Shown here piece by piece: positions 53,153-62,620 of a stretch of DNA of 64,000 nucleotides (position 1 is the stretch's first letter; every line of letters starts with the position of its first letter). The position numbers were made by a program, and so were the translations under genes. Under the pieces are notes generated by a model. It worked only from the letters and a program-made list of their open reading frames with translations, made no database searches and was not told the DNA's origin. Source of the stretch: Ophiobolus disseminans. Lineage: Eukaryota; Ascomycota; Dothideomycetes; Pleosporales; Phaeosphaeriaceae. The stretch covers positions 1,180,154 through 1,244,153 of the forward strand of contig MU006227.1 of NCBI GenBank assembly GCA_010093685.1. Direction: 5' to 3'.

Positions 53153-54541
53153 TCAAGCTCCAAACTCCTTTTCATAGTCAGCCCCAAAGGTCTTCCACGC
53201 CCGCCCAATCTCGAGATCCAGCGGCCCATTTCTCGACGGAAACATCACGTCTGAACCATCTTCATCCATGCCGTACATCACCGTATGCGTCGTCCCGAGC
53301 GTCAGCTTGATGGCGCCCTCGATGAAGACATTGGGCTTGTATGTCCGCGACGGTGTCCGCCCGTGTATCAATGCTAGGATGTTATTCGCAACCACACCCG
53401 CTTGAAGCCACCCTGCTCGGGCCATTTGAGGACCGCCGTGATCCGCAACGTCGCCGAATGCGAAGATCGGGATGGCTCTATTGGGATCTTTGGTTGTGAG
53501 GATCTGAAGCGTTGGTCGCACTATGACGCGAGAATTCGACTCGGAGACGGCTTCAGGGTAAAGCGTCGAGAGGATGGCGGAGTTGGGTTGCTGGCCTGTA
53601 CAGCTGATCTGAAAGCTTTGGTGAGAGACGCAACAGATAAGAAGAGTAGGACTTACTACAAGATCAAACTGCTCGGATCGCGTATCTGAGAACGTCAAAA
53701 TGGCTCCTCGTGCCATACTACCTCCACTGGGCTTCTTTGGCCGCTCGTTGAGCAGCACACGGACCTTGAGCTCGTTGCGCAGTACAACCTTTGCATAGCG
53801 CTGCAACCGCTCGCCGAATTTATTCAGGAGCTGGCCACGCGAGTGCACGAGAGTCACGTCTTTGCTTGGGTAGAAGTCTTTGATATCGCTGGCAAGCTCG
53901 ACGCCAACAGCTCCTCCGCCGACGATCGCAATCTTCTGGCTCTCCTTTATAGTCTCCTGCACCTGTTGCAATTCGCCACACGCTCCATTACGGTCGATGG
54001 ACATGAGATTGACTGGGAGTGGCTGCGATGAACCAGTCGCAATGGCCAGGTAAGAATAGTCGATTTCCTTTCCAGAGGCAAGTCGTATCTTTTTAGACGT
54101 GAGATCAACAGCTGTATCCTGGATGCGCTCAAAGATGCCACTCGGTGCACCCTTCGCCAGTCCATCGTAGGGAATGAAAGCCGTCCTTTCCAGTCCGGAC
54201 ATGACAGAGAAGCGAGGGAAGTTGAACACATAGTTAAGGTGCGAGTTCTTCTCGATCAGGATAACTCTGTAGCCACGCGGTAGTGTGTGTGACAGCTGAT
54301 TGACCAGCTCGATTCCTGCAAAAGAGCCGCCCAATACGACAATGTTTTTGGAGTTTGGTGTGTTGCGCCATGTCCAGCGATGAAGGATTGTGGTTGCACG
54401 TTGTCGAAGCAGTGTCCCAAGATAGGGTAAGAGGAAGCCGAGCGACTTTTTGGTCAACCTAGTGTAATCCGAGAATGACATACTCACTAATAACAGTAGG
54501 AACTGGAAACAAGTTTGGACGTCTAGCAGGACATCTTTCAT
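53153..54541 (-). CDS. AIF/AMID-type FAD-dependent pyridine nucleotide oxidoreductase
   Basis: Two exons on the complement, 53657..54541 and 53153..53608, give 446 residues. The FAD Rossmann motif is NIVVLGGSFAGIELVNQL (66-83), then LIEKNSHLNYVFNFPRF, YLAIATGSSQPLP, the NAD(P)H motif KIAIVGGGAVGVELASDI, and IPIFAFGDVADHGGPQMARA contacting FAD. This is the AIFM2/FSP1/AMID group: NAD(P)H oxidoreductases, often quinone-reducing. The N-terminus has a hydrophobic FQFLLLLVSMSF that may anchor it. The intron (53609-53656, GTAAGT to TTTCAG) is 48 bp without a stop; it is called because splicing restores FDLVISCTGQQPNSA. Convergent with the QueA-like gene, 231 bp apart. An alternative start is the Met at about 54481. 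Confidence 0.86.
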   Translation of the reverse strand: MKDVLLDVQTCFQFLLLLVSMSFSDYTRLTKKSLGFLLPYLGTLLRQRATTILHRWTWRNTPNSKNIVVLGGSFAGIELVNQLSHTLPRGYRVILIEKNSHLNYVFNFPRFSVMSGLERTAFIPYDGLAKGAPSGIFERIQDTAVDLTSKKIRLASGKEIDYSYLAIATGSSQPLPVNLMSIDRNGACGELQQVQETIKESQKIAIVGGGAVGVELASDIKDFYPSKDVTLVHSRGQLLNKFGERLQRYAKVVLRNELKVRVLLNERPKKPSGGSMARGAILTFSDTRSEQFDLVVSPTLLICCVSHQSFQISCTGQQPNSAILSTLYPEAVSESNSRVIVRPTLQILTTKDPNRAIPIFAFGDVADHGGPQMARAGWLQAGVVANNILALIHGRTPSRTYKPNVFIEGAIKLTLGTTHTVMYGMDEDGSDVMFPSRNGPLDLEIGRAWKTFGADYEKEFGA

Positions 54542-54999
54542 ATCTTGAAAATCCGTTGACGCGAGTAAAGCTCAGCCATATCCGCGTTGGCGGAGATTGC
54601 ATCAATCCTTCCGTGGAAAGCTGCCAATCGCCGCGGGAGCACGTGGCAAGATTAACGCCCGGCTGCAGATGGCTTGCAGGCTTGTGATGTCCCAGACGTC
54701 TCGCCCTGTGTCACTTTGTGTGGCTGCACAAAACATAGTAAAGCAACATTGCATGTCTGCTCTCATAATGAACGCGCGGCTCGCTATCAGTCCGAGATCT
54801 AACGATGATCCGCCAGGACGTGCAAAACCTTGTCGCGCAGCTGGCTCTTGTTTGAAAAGTACCCGAAATAAGGTCACTACTTCAGGAGATTTTGAACAAG
54901 TGAACCACATATTATATTCTTTACAAGTATCGTACACATCCCTGGATAGGGTCACAAGTTCAGTTTCCCAACAGTACACAACAGCGCGACTAGAGGTGG
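54542..54999. other. Intergenic region
   Basis: 458 bp between the oxidoreductase start and MFS gene 3 stop; promoter of the oxidoreductase. It contains CCG-N6-CGG near 54584, of uncertain meaning. Confidence 0.4.
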
Positions 55000-56651
55000 T
55001 CAGAAGTCTACATGGAAGAGCTTGGACTCTCGAAGCCGCTGACCGTAGAGGTAGAAGACAAAGGGAAGCGGGACGAAAGCAATTGCGATAAAAGCAAGAA
55101 GTGAGTTGCCCCAGCCAATGCCCATGGCTTGGAACATTGATGGCCCAGCTAACGGTAGGAGGGCCCCAAAAAGACACCGACAAATTGTGCTTGCAGCTGT
55201 TACTGATGCTGCATGTACGGTATACACGTCAACAAGGTAGACGGTAGTGGCCATCTGTGAAAAATGTCAGTGTTTGAAGATTCACTAAAGACGGAGGAAG
55301 CCTACAAATGTGAAGATCATGCCCATCGCGATGAAAACAGTACCGAGAATAGGAACAATCCAGTGGGTCTTCGTTTCCGCTGACCATCCATACCAGAAGA
55401 GGCCAATCGGTGTGAGAATGGCGCCAATGATCATTGGCGGTAGACGATACTCAGGCTTGAGATCGCCGCCGTTCTTTTTAGTTAACCTCTCCGAGATTCG
55501 TTTTGACGATATGGCGTAACCGAAAACGCCAATAACAGATCCAACACCCAGACCCAATGTTGCCAAGCCAGCTTCACCGCTACTAAATCCGTACTGGCTG
55601 CCAAAAACCCTTTCGAAAGTGGTGAAGCACAAGTAGAGGTAGCTATACACCACGGCCTGGTAGAGCGATAGCGAGAATACCATGGGAGACAGCAACATCT
55701 TCAAAGGGCGCAGGATGGAGAACGCAAATAGATCGCGTGGGGTTCTTCCGGTGTCCAGCACTGATCGTAGATTCGGATTACTAGTCTCTTTGCGCAATCG
55801 CTCCGTTTTGCGCTTCAGAAGCACATACGGGTACGACTCTTCAATGAAGAGCATAGCCACGACTGTCATGAGACCGGAGGCAATCGTCATGAGCCAGAAC
55901 GTCCAGCGCCAGCCTGTCGCAGGCGCAAGATATCCGCCGGCAATAGGGCCAATCGATGGGCCAAAAACGACGCCGAGAACGTACGCTCCCATGGCACCTG
56001 CTCTCTTCTCCGGGGGTACCATATCTGCAATGGAGCCGGTACCTATAGTGATGGGACAGGAGCCTGCGACACCGGCAAGGAATCGGAAGACTATCAGAGA
56101 ACCGAGACTGTCGGCGACTGCGCATGCCACATTGAAGACGACAAAAAAGCTGATGCAGATCTTGTATAGATATGCTCTCCCGTACATCTCCGACAATGGT
56201 GCAATCACGATCGGGCCGAAGGTGTAACCGAGCAGGAAGACTGTGGTCACAAACGCACCGAGTGTCTCGTCCGTGGAGTCAAAATGGCGCAAAATCTCCA
56301 GCGTTGCGGCCGCGCTGATAGTCGATCCGATGGGTCTACATTGTACAGAAGTCAGTAGATGTTGCAAAAACCGAAAATCTGAGTGATGAGGACTTACGAA
56401 AGCGTTGTCATAGCCGTCACGATGACAATGGCCATCGTTTTCTTGGTCGAAGACCAGTTCATCGGGTTTTCTGGGTCGGTAGGTTTGTCGAAGTCGACAA
56501 CATTGGGGTCTTTGAATTCCGCGCTCTCAGGAACCGAGTCCTTCTCAATATCCGTGTCGGTGAAAGCAGTGTCGGGAACCTTCTCTGGTGGTGATGTTTC
56601 CATGTCGTGGATTTGGGTGGCCGGTGACCTTGCTTTTTCTGTTTCCGCCAT
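55000..56651 (-). CDS. MFS transporter, DHA1 multidrug/polyamine type
   Basis: Three exons on the complement, 56398..56651, 55306..56335 and 55000..55254, give 512 residues. An acidic 70-residue N-terminus ends at DPENPMNWSSTKKTMAIVIV. Helix-linked motifs: GYTFGPIVIAPLSEMYGRAY, RFLAGVAGSCPITIGTG, IADMVPPEKRAGAMGAYVLG, GPIAGGYLAPATGWRWTFW, PEYRLPPMIIGAILTPIGLF, and LVDVYTVHAASVTAAST in the last exon. This is a classic fungal DHA1 (FLU1/TPO1-like) exporter. Introns have GTAAGT and GTAGGC donors and join in frame. Its promoter is shared with the Zn2Cys6 regulator and carries two palindromes, so co-control with that regulator is plausible. Confidence 0.92.
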
Positions 56652-56963
56652 GGCAGATGAACTTCCTTAGGACGGAAGATTGAGTCTTTCTCTGTAAGAC
56701 GAGTAGCAACGAGCCACTGTCTACTAGTAGTACCTTTTTGGAGTAGTCTGACCTCCGCGGGTATTCCGCGGGGTTTAGCGCCGCGCTAAGCCTACACAGG
56801 TCCGCCTGAAGCATCTCACACGACTTATGCCCGCCGCCGCGTTCCTCAAAGGAAACCTCGGGACACCTCAACATTACCATGGTCTCTTCCTTACCTCCAC
56901 GGAATACCCACGGCTGCCAACTCACTTTCCATTCGCATCCATCATATCTCCACGGCGCACGTC
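56652..56963. promoter_or_regulatory. Divergent promoter of MFS gene 3 and the Zn2Cys6 regulator
   Basis: 312 bp between outward-facing starts. It contains CCGCGG-GTATT-CCGCGG (56755-56771), whose core is CGG-N5-CCG, the inverted-triplet form bound by many Zn2Cys6 dimers, and three bases further the perfect palindrome TTAGCGC-C-GCGCTAA (56775-56789). The sites are seen; binding by the neighbouring regulator is inferred. Confidence 0.6.
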
Positions 56964-59213
56964 ATGTCGGCTTCTGTTCCACGCGAGCGTGCGAGCCGTA
57001 AAGGTCAATTCTCGTGCAACTTCTGCCGGGCGCGCAAGCTTCGCTGTGACCGGCCACTTCCATGCACGAGTTGCAGGTCGCGCGGCAAGACATGCGAATT
57101 CAATCCCACACCTTCCACCCTAAAGTCTCAGCAGCCGCGTACCCCTATCTCTACAGGACAGTCACCTCAGATTCTTCTGCCGCAAGTCGATCAGTCACCA
57201 TTTCTGAAGGTGACATCTCCGCCGGTTTCATTCCCACAAACTACCGCACCGACGCATGTCGACCTACTGGCTGAGATACAAGCTTTGCGAAAGATCACTC
57301 AAGATCTAGAGCAACGTGTTGTGCAGAACTCAAACAGCCAGCAACTTCACGAAAATGGAAACCATATTTTCATATCCGAGGCCGACTCAAATCCCAAGTA
57401 TGGTCTACCAACGCCGGTCTCCAGCCACGGGCAGGTTAGTGAGATTGTGTCTCATCTCCAACTGGTTTCAATGAGCCAGATATCGCAAAGGCTTGTTGGT
57501 GTCGACGACATCGTATTCAAAATCGAGCACATCCGAGCAATTCCGCAAGCACCTACTTTTATCGCTCAATTGGGCAAGCCGACTGCCTGTGTTTGGCTAC
57601 CAACCCATGCAGAGGCAAAAGTACTGCTGGCTCACTACATTGCAAGCATAAGTTGCATTCAACACATCATTCATCAGCCTTCTATGTCAGCGGTAATTAA
57701 TGATGCTTACAAACAGATTGAGGGCCAGCAGGCTCTCAAGCCCGGTCACATTATCATGCTACTCAGCATTATCGCCAGTGCGACGCATGTCTGGGTGTGC
57801 TGTGAAGATGGGAAGAGTGATGGTGCGCTCTTCTTGTCGTCTGCTCAAGCCCATGCGCAGACTTCAATGTGGATCAAAGCTTCGCACACGGTATTGAACG
57901 CGGCGCAAAACAATTCAGCAATCGAGCTTGAAACCATTCAGGGTATAGCGATCCTTGGGTGTGTGGTCTGCAACATCGAAGGAGTCTCCCTACGGTACCG
58001 GTCACTCTTGTCTACAGCCATGTTACTCGGCCGTGAGTTTGGCCTCCATCGGATCGATCAAAAGTCGACCGCAAAGGGCGCAGTAACTCTTCGAACCGAG
58101 ATGAGCCGGAGGGTGTGGTGGTACCTGGTGGCGACCGACTGGTATGGTTTAGTGGTGATTCACGCGAATGCATAAATACTAATGTTCATCAGGCTCATGG
58201 CAGCGAGGTTCGGTGGTTCTGGAGAGGGTGTATACCAAACTCATCCTCACCATATGACAGTCAACAAGCCATGCAACATCAACGATTCGGATATAGTCGA
58301 CACTGAACCCCTAAGAAGTGCGCCTCTTGACCAACCGACGGATGTTTCATACTTCCTCCAGCGGCTTCGCCTCGCTGAAATTTCACGGAGCATCGTCGAC
58401 CACAACCTAATCAACGCCACCAGCTCTAACAGACCAAGTTATTACGCTCACATCATGGCGATGGATTTTGAGCTAGATCTGATGATCCAGAACGTACCAT
58501 CCTTCTTCAATCTCGACAACTATATTGGCCGTTCTCAAACTGATGGAACTGGCACGATCTTTATTCAGGCATACATGCTCAACTCGATGATGCACTTACA
58601 GCGTTGCAAGCTGCACCTCGCGTATCTCACTTCTGGACCCAGCGACAACCCAGCATATGCGGCCTCTCGCGACGCATGTCTGAAGTCAGCGCACCAAATC
58701 ATTCGCGCCGAGTCGCAACTTTTGCAGTCCGGACACCCCTTCATCCAGATCCGACTGCGTCTTGCTGCCATCTTGTATGGAATTTTTATGGCTAGCATCG
58801 TGCTGTTAATGGATGCGTGTCTACACCGACCGGCGACGCTTGAGCAAGAGATTTCCAGCGGCGACTTAGCTGAGGCGTTGCGCATGATTCGTGACGTGAA
58901 GAGTCACTCCCTCGCGGCGGCAACACTGCATGAGTCACTGATGCAGATAGTCGCAAGATATCGTACTCAACAGAGGTTACCTGCTATTGGTAGCCCCGAA
59001 CACTTGGAGACACAGCTTCCTCCGACACCTTCGTCGGGCTCCGCGCGACCCACTAGTGACTACTTGGACTGGGGTGGCGATACCGGCGTCCTGACGGGCA
59101 CTTTTGGGAACGGAGTTGATCAGCAAGCTAATGGTCTGGACGATTCGATATTCTTGGATCAGGTGCAGTGGGACGATTTGTTCACCGGACTTGCTTCATC
59201 TTCGTTCTTCTAG
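56964..59213 (+). CDS. Zn2Cys6 fungal-specific transcription factor
   Basis: Two exons, 56964..58141 and 58193..59213, give 732 residues. The binuclear zinc cluster is at residues 18-44: CNFCRARKLRCDRPLPC, then TSCRSRGKTC, spacing C-x2-C-x6-C-x5-C-x2-C-x6-C. A Pro/Gln/Ser linker and a short heptad-like segment (LLAEIQALRKITQDLEQRVV) could mediate dimerisation. The fungal_trans domain follows: LGKPTACVWLPTHAEAKVLL, GIAILGCVVCNIEGVSLRY, AMLLGREFGLHRIDQ, RRVWWYLVATDWLMAARFGG across the intron, and GVYQTHPHHMTVNKPCNIND. The acidic C-terminus (DDSIFLDQVQWDDLF) may activate. It is intact, unlike the related gene at 37.8 kb. Its position beside exporters, an oxidoreductase and a QueA-like gene suggests a pathway-specific regulator. 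Confidence 0.93.
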
Positions 59214-59287
59214 ACCAAACAGGGTGGGATTAGCCCGAACAGCGGTTCTCACCTCCTCCGTAGACGACATTCATATATCCAATGTCT

Positions 59288-60208
59288 TCAAAAACCGCAC
59301 AACTCTCTCAACAAACCACTTCTGCGTCTCCCCCCAGTCAAAACATGATCCGCCCCAGGATTCAAGCCCGATAGTCCGCTCACCAAACCTTCTGGCGCAG
59401 CCGCAACCCATCGTTTAAGTAACTTCTGCTTATCGACATCCGACGGAACCATCTCATCCTTCTCAGAAGGCATAATCAACATCGGCTTATCCACCTTCCC
59501 AAAAGTCCTCGCAAGCGCCTCACCATCCAGATCCGACGAGAAGAAGTCGTCATCCCCGCCCTTCGCAATGAGCGAGTGCCACCGATAGGCAGAAATTGGC
59601 GAGTGGAAGATCGGAGGGATCAAAGACTGCGGCATGATTCCGTCCTGTTCCTCGCGCGCAATCATATCCTCCGCATGCCTGAGTGTTTCAGCGTAGACAT
59701 CTGGTGGCATAAGCAGTGATGCTGTTTCGCGGTCTGACGTCGGCGCTTGCAGAATATATGCGGTAATCGATGGCAACGTCAATACGAAATTGATGTATGT
59801 AAGGATAGCCTGGCAGCCTAGTCTTTATCAGCCCATATATACTACAATCGATGATATTTTCAACCCACCAGTCGAGCTCCCCAACACCACAACTCTCTCC
59901 CTCCCAACACCCCTCAAATACTTCACCAACGCCGCAACATCTTCAACGTCATTCGCCAGACTCGAGTATCCGAACCCCGTATACGAGCTGCGCATGCGGA
60001 AATCCCAGAACGAGTAGCTGAGGCCGGTGTCGATTTCAAGAGCTTGGATGAGCGGTTCGAGCTGTGGTGTTGTATGCGGGCCACTTGTTAGACCGCCAAT
60101 GAAGACTAGGGCGTGGCGGGAGGATGGGGCGCCGCGCTCGTAGGCGCAGGAGGAGGGTGTGGCGGATGGGAAGGGGTGGACGGTTACGGCGAAGGGTTTG
60201 GAAGCCAT
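59288..60208 (-). CDS. Alpha/beta hydrolase, DUF1749 family
   Basis: Two exons on the complement, 59869..60208 and 59288..59817, give 289 residues. HALVFIGGLTSGPHTTPQLE is the first strand with the oxyanion region, WDFRMRSSYTGFGYSSLAND the next, and the nucleophile elbow GSSTG sits at the exon join (VVVLGSSTGCQAILTYI). Further blocks: AYILQAPTSDRETA, and VDKPMLIMPSEKDEMVP near the catalytic acid, with a His in GADHVLTGG. This is the DUF1749/UPF0613 group, related to siderophore-ester and lactone hydrolases in fold; the substrate is unknown. The intron (GTGGGT, GACTAG) splits a Gly codon. It is convergent with the regulator, with stops 74 bp apart, and marks the right edge of the candidate cluster. 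Confidence 0.82.
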
Positions 60209-61184
60209 GTTGATTGTCTCTGATTAGGGTTTCAGGCAACGGCTTGCACTGCAAGTTTATAAAGATCTCGCACTCCCAGTTAGGCAAGCCATCGTTGCCA
60301 AGGCTTGTCGTGGGAAGTGGAACGGCGTCGCGTATAGAGGTAGGCGTGATTGGTGGTGTGTGACTGAAACGGACAGTGGAGTAAGACGGCGGAGAGGGCT
60401 TGATGATGGAGATCATGCGCTCACTTGCTTTGTTTGCAAACCTGTTTAGAGCGGGCCACTCTTTTCGATGTAGGGTGGCACCATTGGACTGCATGGGGCG
60501 TTTGGAGTATACAGTACTAGTTCAAAAGTTTCTTCCGCGCGCTGATTTCCACACCAAGCCTCACCAAAAACGTCTGATCTTTGAGATAATACTAAGTCAG
60601 TAACCACAAATTCGAATTTGCTCAGATTCAAATCCAAGACACCAGATTAGGGAAACTACTATTGACATTCGTCTCGTGTAATAATAATCACAAGGTGCTC
60701 TATGGCGCAGGTGTGAAGTCAAAGTCGGCGTTTTTAGACCTGATTTTGCCGATTTCTCATACAAATTGAAGGAAAATCAAACTTGCCTCACTTTATACCT
60801 CTCTCACTTGAATAACTATTACTTAAATTACTAACGCTCTTGTATGTAGTGTCGCGACATATAGATACGTCTAAAGTATTAATCTGAGGTGATTTAAATA
60901 AGTAGTTGTTGAGATAATTGACTGTGAAATGTGGGTGTTTTGGTGAGAATTCGCTTCGCGGAACAAACTTTTGACGAGGGACTGTACTTGTGATATTCTG
61001 CTCTATATGCTATCATGTAAAGCCGTGGCATGACGGCGCATATGTCATCGTTATCATATGTCTCCATGGCTGACTGAGATGCGATGGCATGTCCCAAGCC
61101 AATTCCCTCTAAGATACTCGTGGTACATAAGTTGGGAGTTGTATGGGCGCATTTGTTCTTTTACCATTCCTGTTCATAAATGGT
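60209..61184. other. AT-rich intergenic region, no gene seen
   Basis: Nearly 1 kb. The part 60590-61020 is clearly richer in A and T than the neighbours, with no long frame and no repeat I can see. Confidence 0.45.
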
Positions 61185-61778
61185 TTACAAGAACACCGCC
61201 GCTGCCACAGCAGCCATTGCACCAAACTTCGCATCCAAGAACGCCTGCGCCGTGGGAAAAGCTGCACCCGTCGATGATGCCGTCGGTGAACCTGAACCAA
61301 TCACGCTTCTCAAAACGCTGAACTGGTCCGACACTTGTTGCTCCTTGAACGCTCTCGCGCCACTTGGCAGGGCTGTGTACCAATTTGGCCGTGAAAAGAA
61401 CGTCGTCGTGGTACGATCATCTGTAACAGCAGATGGTATGGTGTAGTTGGACGCGGATCGTGCAAAGGCTGCGATCTCGGATGCCGCGGATGAGCGTGAG
61501 GATTGGTAAGTTGAACCAAGAGAGTTGGTGAAGGATGTGTATGCGCGGTTGCCGACTACGAGGACGCTGAGGGTCCAACCGGAAGCCTACATGGAGTTAG
61601 ATTATGGTTTCAAATCACCAAATAGTGTAATAACGAAGAGCGGCAAACTAACCTCTGCTGGATCCGTGAATCGTGGAATCTGATCCGTCGGAATCGGCGG
61701 TACGGTATACACCATGAAGTCTGCTTGCACCACGCGGAAAGCCGCGGCTGCCGCCAAGATGAAGGAAGTGAGTTGCAT
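61185..61778 (-). CDS. Small secreted, probably GPI-anchored protein
   Basis: Two exons on the complement, 61653..61778 and 61185..61586, give 175 residues. The signal peptide is MQLTSFILAAAAAFRVVQA. The mature part starts DFMVYTVPPIPTDQIPRF; the intron (GTTAGT, ATGTAG) joins DPAE to ASGWTLSVLVVGNRAYTSF. A Ser/Thr/Ala-rich middle and a hydrophobic end (FGAMAAVAAAVFL) after small residues (SPTASSTGAA) suggest a GPI-anchor signal. No cysteine-rich domain and no known family. A surface or wall protein is likely. The plus strand is open over the same stretch but shows no motifs. Confidence 0.72.
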
Positions 61779-62620
61779 AGTCGTGAAGGTCGATCAACGA
61801 GAGACAGTAACAAGCGACAGTAACAAGCAAAGATGTACCAGAAGTCAAAGAGAGTAAGCGGCGCGCGAAAGAGGGTACAACTACAATGCCAGTGGCAAGC
61901 GGGACGGCGGCATGGTGATGACTTCCATCATAGTCAGCGCCGAGAACTGCTTCCTCGTATCAAACAGTTCGCGCTCCACATTTTGCTGATCGCGTCGCAG
62001 TTGCCCGTCCGTCTGGACGCGAATGAGGCTGAGTCGTGTTGGGCCTTGGCACGCTAAACTCGGAACGTTCGACCCGCTCCAATGGCTTTCCTACCTATTC
62101 TACGCCCGCCCAACTTCTCCATGCAAACCACAACACACGCAAAAGTTGCCCGAAAATGGTTAAAATTTGCACCGGAATCACGCGCCTATTTAACGAAATC
62201 GACCGGGCGCCGACTGCCGGAATGATGGCCTGCCCTTCGTAGTTGCGCGTCACATTAGACTCGGTCGCACACAACTATGCTTTTCGGAATTCGAAGACAA
62301 CTCTGTAGCATTCTTATTCGATTTCATATCGTCACATGCCCCACGCCATTATGCATGGTGGTCTATTTTGAACATTCTTGCAGACAGACACTCAGCCTTG
62401 GGGTGCCGAAGCATGCATCCTGCGAGACGCTCAGCAACCATTGGTCGATTCGACAGATGTAGAAAAACAAAACCTGAGCCTCGTTGAACTCAAAAGACAT
62501 ACAGTAACGAAGGCCCCTAATTATTATTATTTACAACAACCTACTTCTTTACTTCAAGCGGCATCCTATACCACACTACTTTTCGAATTTAGAGCTGCTT
62601 CGTCACTGACCATCTGCAGC
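61779..62620. other. Divergent intergenic region
   Basis: Between the GPI-like gene and the terminal membrane-protein gene. The last 240 bp are open in frame with the latter but lack ATG-led signal, so I treat them as 5' UTR. Confidence 0.4.
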
